Part shown: positions 20,553 to 21,338 of the stretch, one piece after another
Numbering within the stretch: the stretch's first letter is position 1
Layout of the letters: each line of letters starts with the position of its first letter
Assembly (NCBI GenBank): GCA_003024985.2
Contig: PXIH01S0002175.1
DNA from: Euperipatoides rowelli
Lineage: Eukaryota; Onychophora; Udeonychophora; Euonychophora; Peripatopsidae
DNA length: 21,338 nucleotides
Strand: one strand, 5' to 3'
Translations under genes and position numbers: made by a program
The notes under the pieces: generated by a model
What the model was told of the DNA's origin: nothing
Seen by the model: only the letters and a program-made list of their open reading frames with translations
Database searches by the model: none

Positions 20553-21338
20553 CTAAAAAATAAAAGAAATCCATGCAGGAAACTATAATGAATCAAGAAA
20601 AAATGTCAAATTTACGAAAAACTCATCATATCTACTGTTTTAAATATTAACAAATTAAGATTATAATCTACTAACCAGTGTGTTAAACAATTATAATTCT
20701 AGATTTCTGAAGGAAATGTAATGTTTCTTGACCAAATTCCAAACATAAATTAAAACTAAAAGTTTTAAAACAGTCATGCATATATCATTTCAAATAGGTT
20801 TGCTTTAAATAAAAAGGTTTCAGTTGGTTAAATTGATAATATACAGCCAACAGATTATAATAGACAAAATAGGGTATTACATTTACTAATGTATTTTATT
20901 TGCACTTGAAATTGGGATTTATTTTTTTTAGCTTTGCTAGTTTTATCATGAAATTTTTGTTATATTTTAAAAATCTATTAAATCAATAATATCGCTAGGG
21001 TGCCATTGGCATCCATTGTTTGTTGTTTGATGTATTTTTTTTGTTTTTGTTTTTAAGTGGGTTGGTAAGCTTCTTTATTTACTTATTATTTATGATAATC
21101 ATGGGAGATTAGCTGCTTTTTCGTTTTGGATTTTCAATTGCAACGGATTGTGTTTCCTCTTGGGCATGTAGGCCTAGAAGCTATTACCAGGAATGTCAGA
21201 GGCTGATCGCTTATTTGGATTTATCTGTTTATTTATTTTCCTTTGTTAACCCAATTATTATCATCATCATCATCAGGCATCTTAAATATGATTCGGTCTT
21301 ATTTTTTTTACCTGTTTTTTTTTTTTTTTTTTAAACTT
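20553..21338 (-). other. Partial intron upstream of the APE-motif exon
   Basis: The intron ends with a U-rich tract and AG at 20554-20553 on the minus strand. I looked for the HRD/DFG-coding exon of the kinase here and did not find it; the sequence is AT-rich with T runs (including about 18 T at 21315-21332) and an (ATC)5 tract. That exon must lie beyond 21338. Confidence 0.7.
21260..21274 (+). repeat. (ATC)5 microsatellite
   Basis: Five perfect ATC units in the partial intron at the right edge. Confidence 0.85.

Noticed and set aside
1-21338. CRISPR arrays, rRNA, tRNA, bacterial operons or defence systems
   Set aside because: No spaced direct repeats, RNA gene signatures or prokaryotic gene layout; the content is a eukaryotic intron-exon gene with transposon relics.

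Overview
The window looks like a piece of an invertebrate animal genome, probably arthropod and perhaps crustacean. It is AT-rich, has GT-AG introns of several kilobases, carries decayed Ty3-type, LINE-like and pogo/Tigger-like relics, and has no bacterial-style gene packing. The phylum is an inference; no rRNA, mitochondrial or other marker gene is present.

One protein-coding gene dominates, on the minus strand. Three consecutive exons (20434-20552, 18016-18165, 1061-10289) join in frame. They encode the second half of a protein kinase domain of the lemur tyrosine kinase family (LMTK1/AATK, LMTK2, LMTK3), followed by a very long acidic, Ser/Asn/Asp/Glu-rich tail. The two small exons carry the activation-segment end, the APE motif, helix F and the helix G region. 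The third exon is 9229 bp with no interruption. It completes the kinase domain (QFCW...RP), carries the short LMTK-like post-kinase element, and then about 3,000 residues of tail. The membrane anchor, ATP-binding lobe, HRD loop and DFG motif lie beyond the right edge. The extreme C-terminus lies beyond the left edge, because the giant exon ends at a clean splice donor.

Layout by coordinate: 1-1060 is intron holding a Ty3-type protease/reverse-transcriptase relic in the opposite orientation to the gene; 1061-10289 is the giant exon; 10290-18015 is a 7.7 kb intron; 18016-18165 is an exon; 18166-20433 is a 2.3 kb intron; 20434-20552 is an exon; 20553-21338 is the start of a further intron. The large intron contains a broken ORF with a possible Z-alpha-like winged-helix segment, a 26-bp near-perfect hairpin, a possible LINE reverse-transcriptase relic, a Ty3 integrase relic and a 161-bp pogo/Tigger-like MITE. 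The 7-mer TAC[A/T]GTA recurs across the introns but I did not find it in the giant exon.

No operon or multi-gene system is present. The most interesting items are the exceptional length and motif content of the LMTK tail, the broken winged-helix ORF, the 26-bp hairpin and the TACWGTA enrichment.
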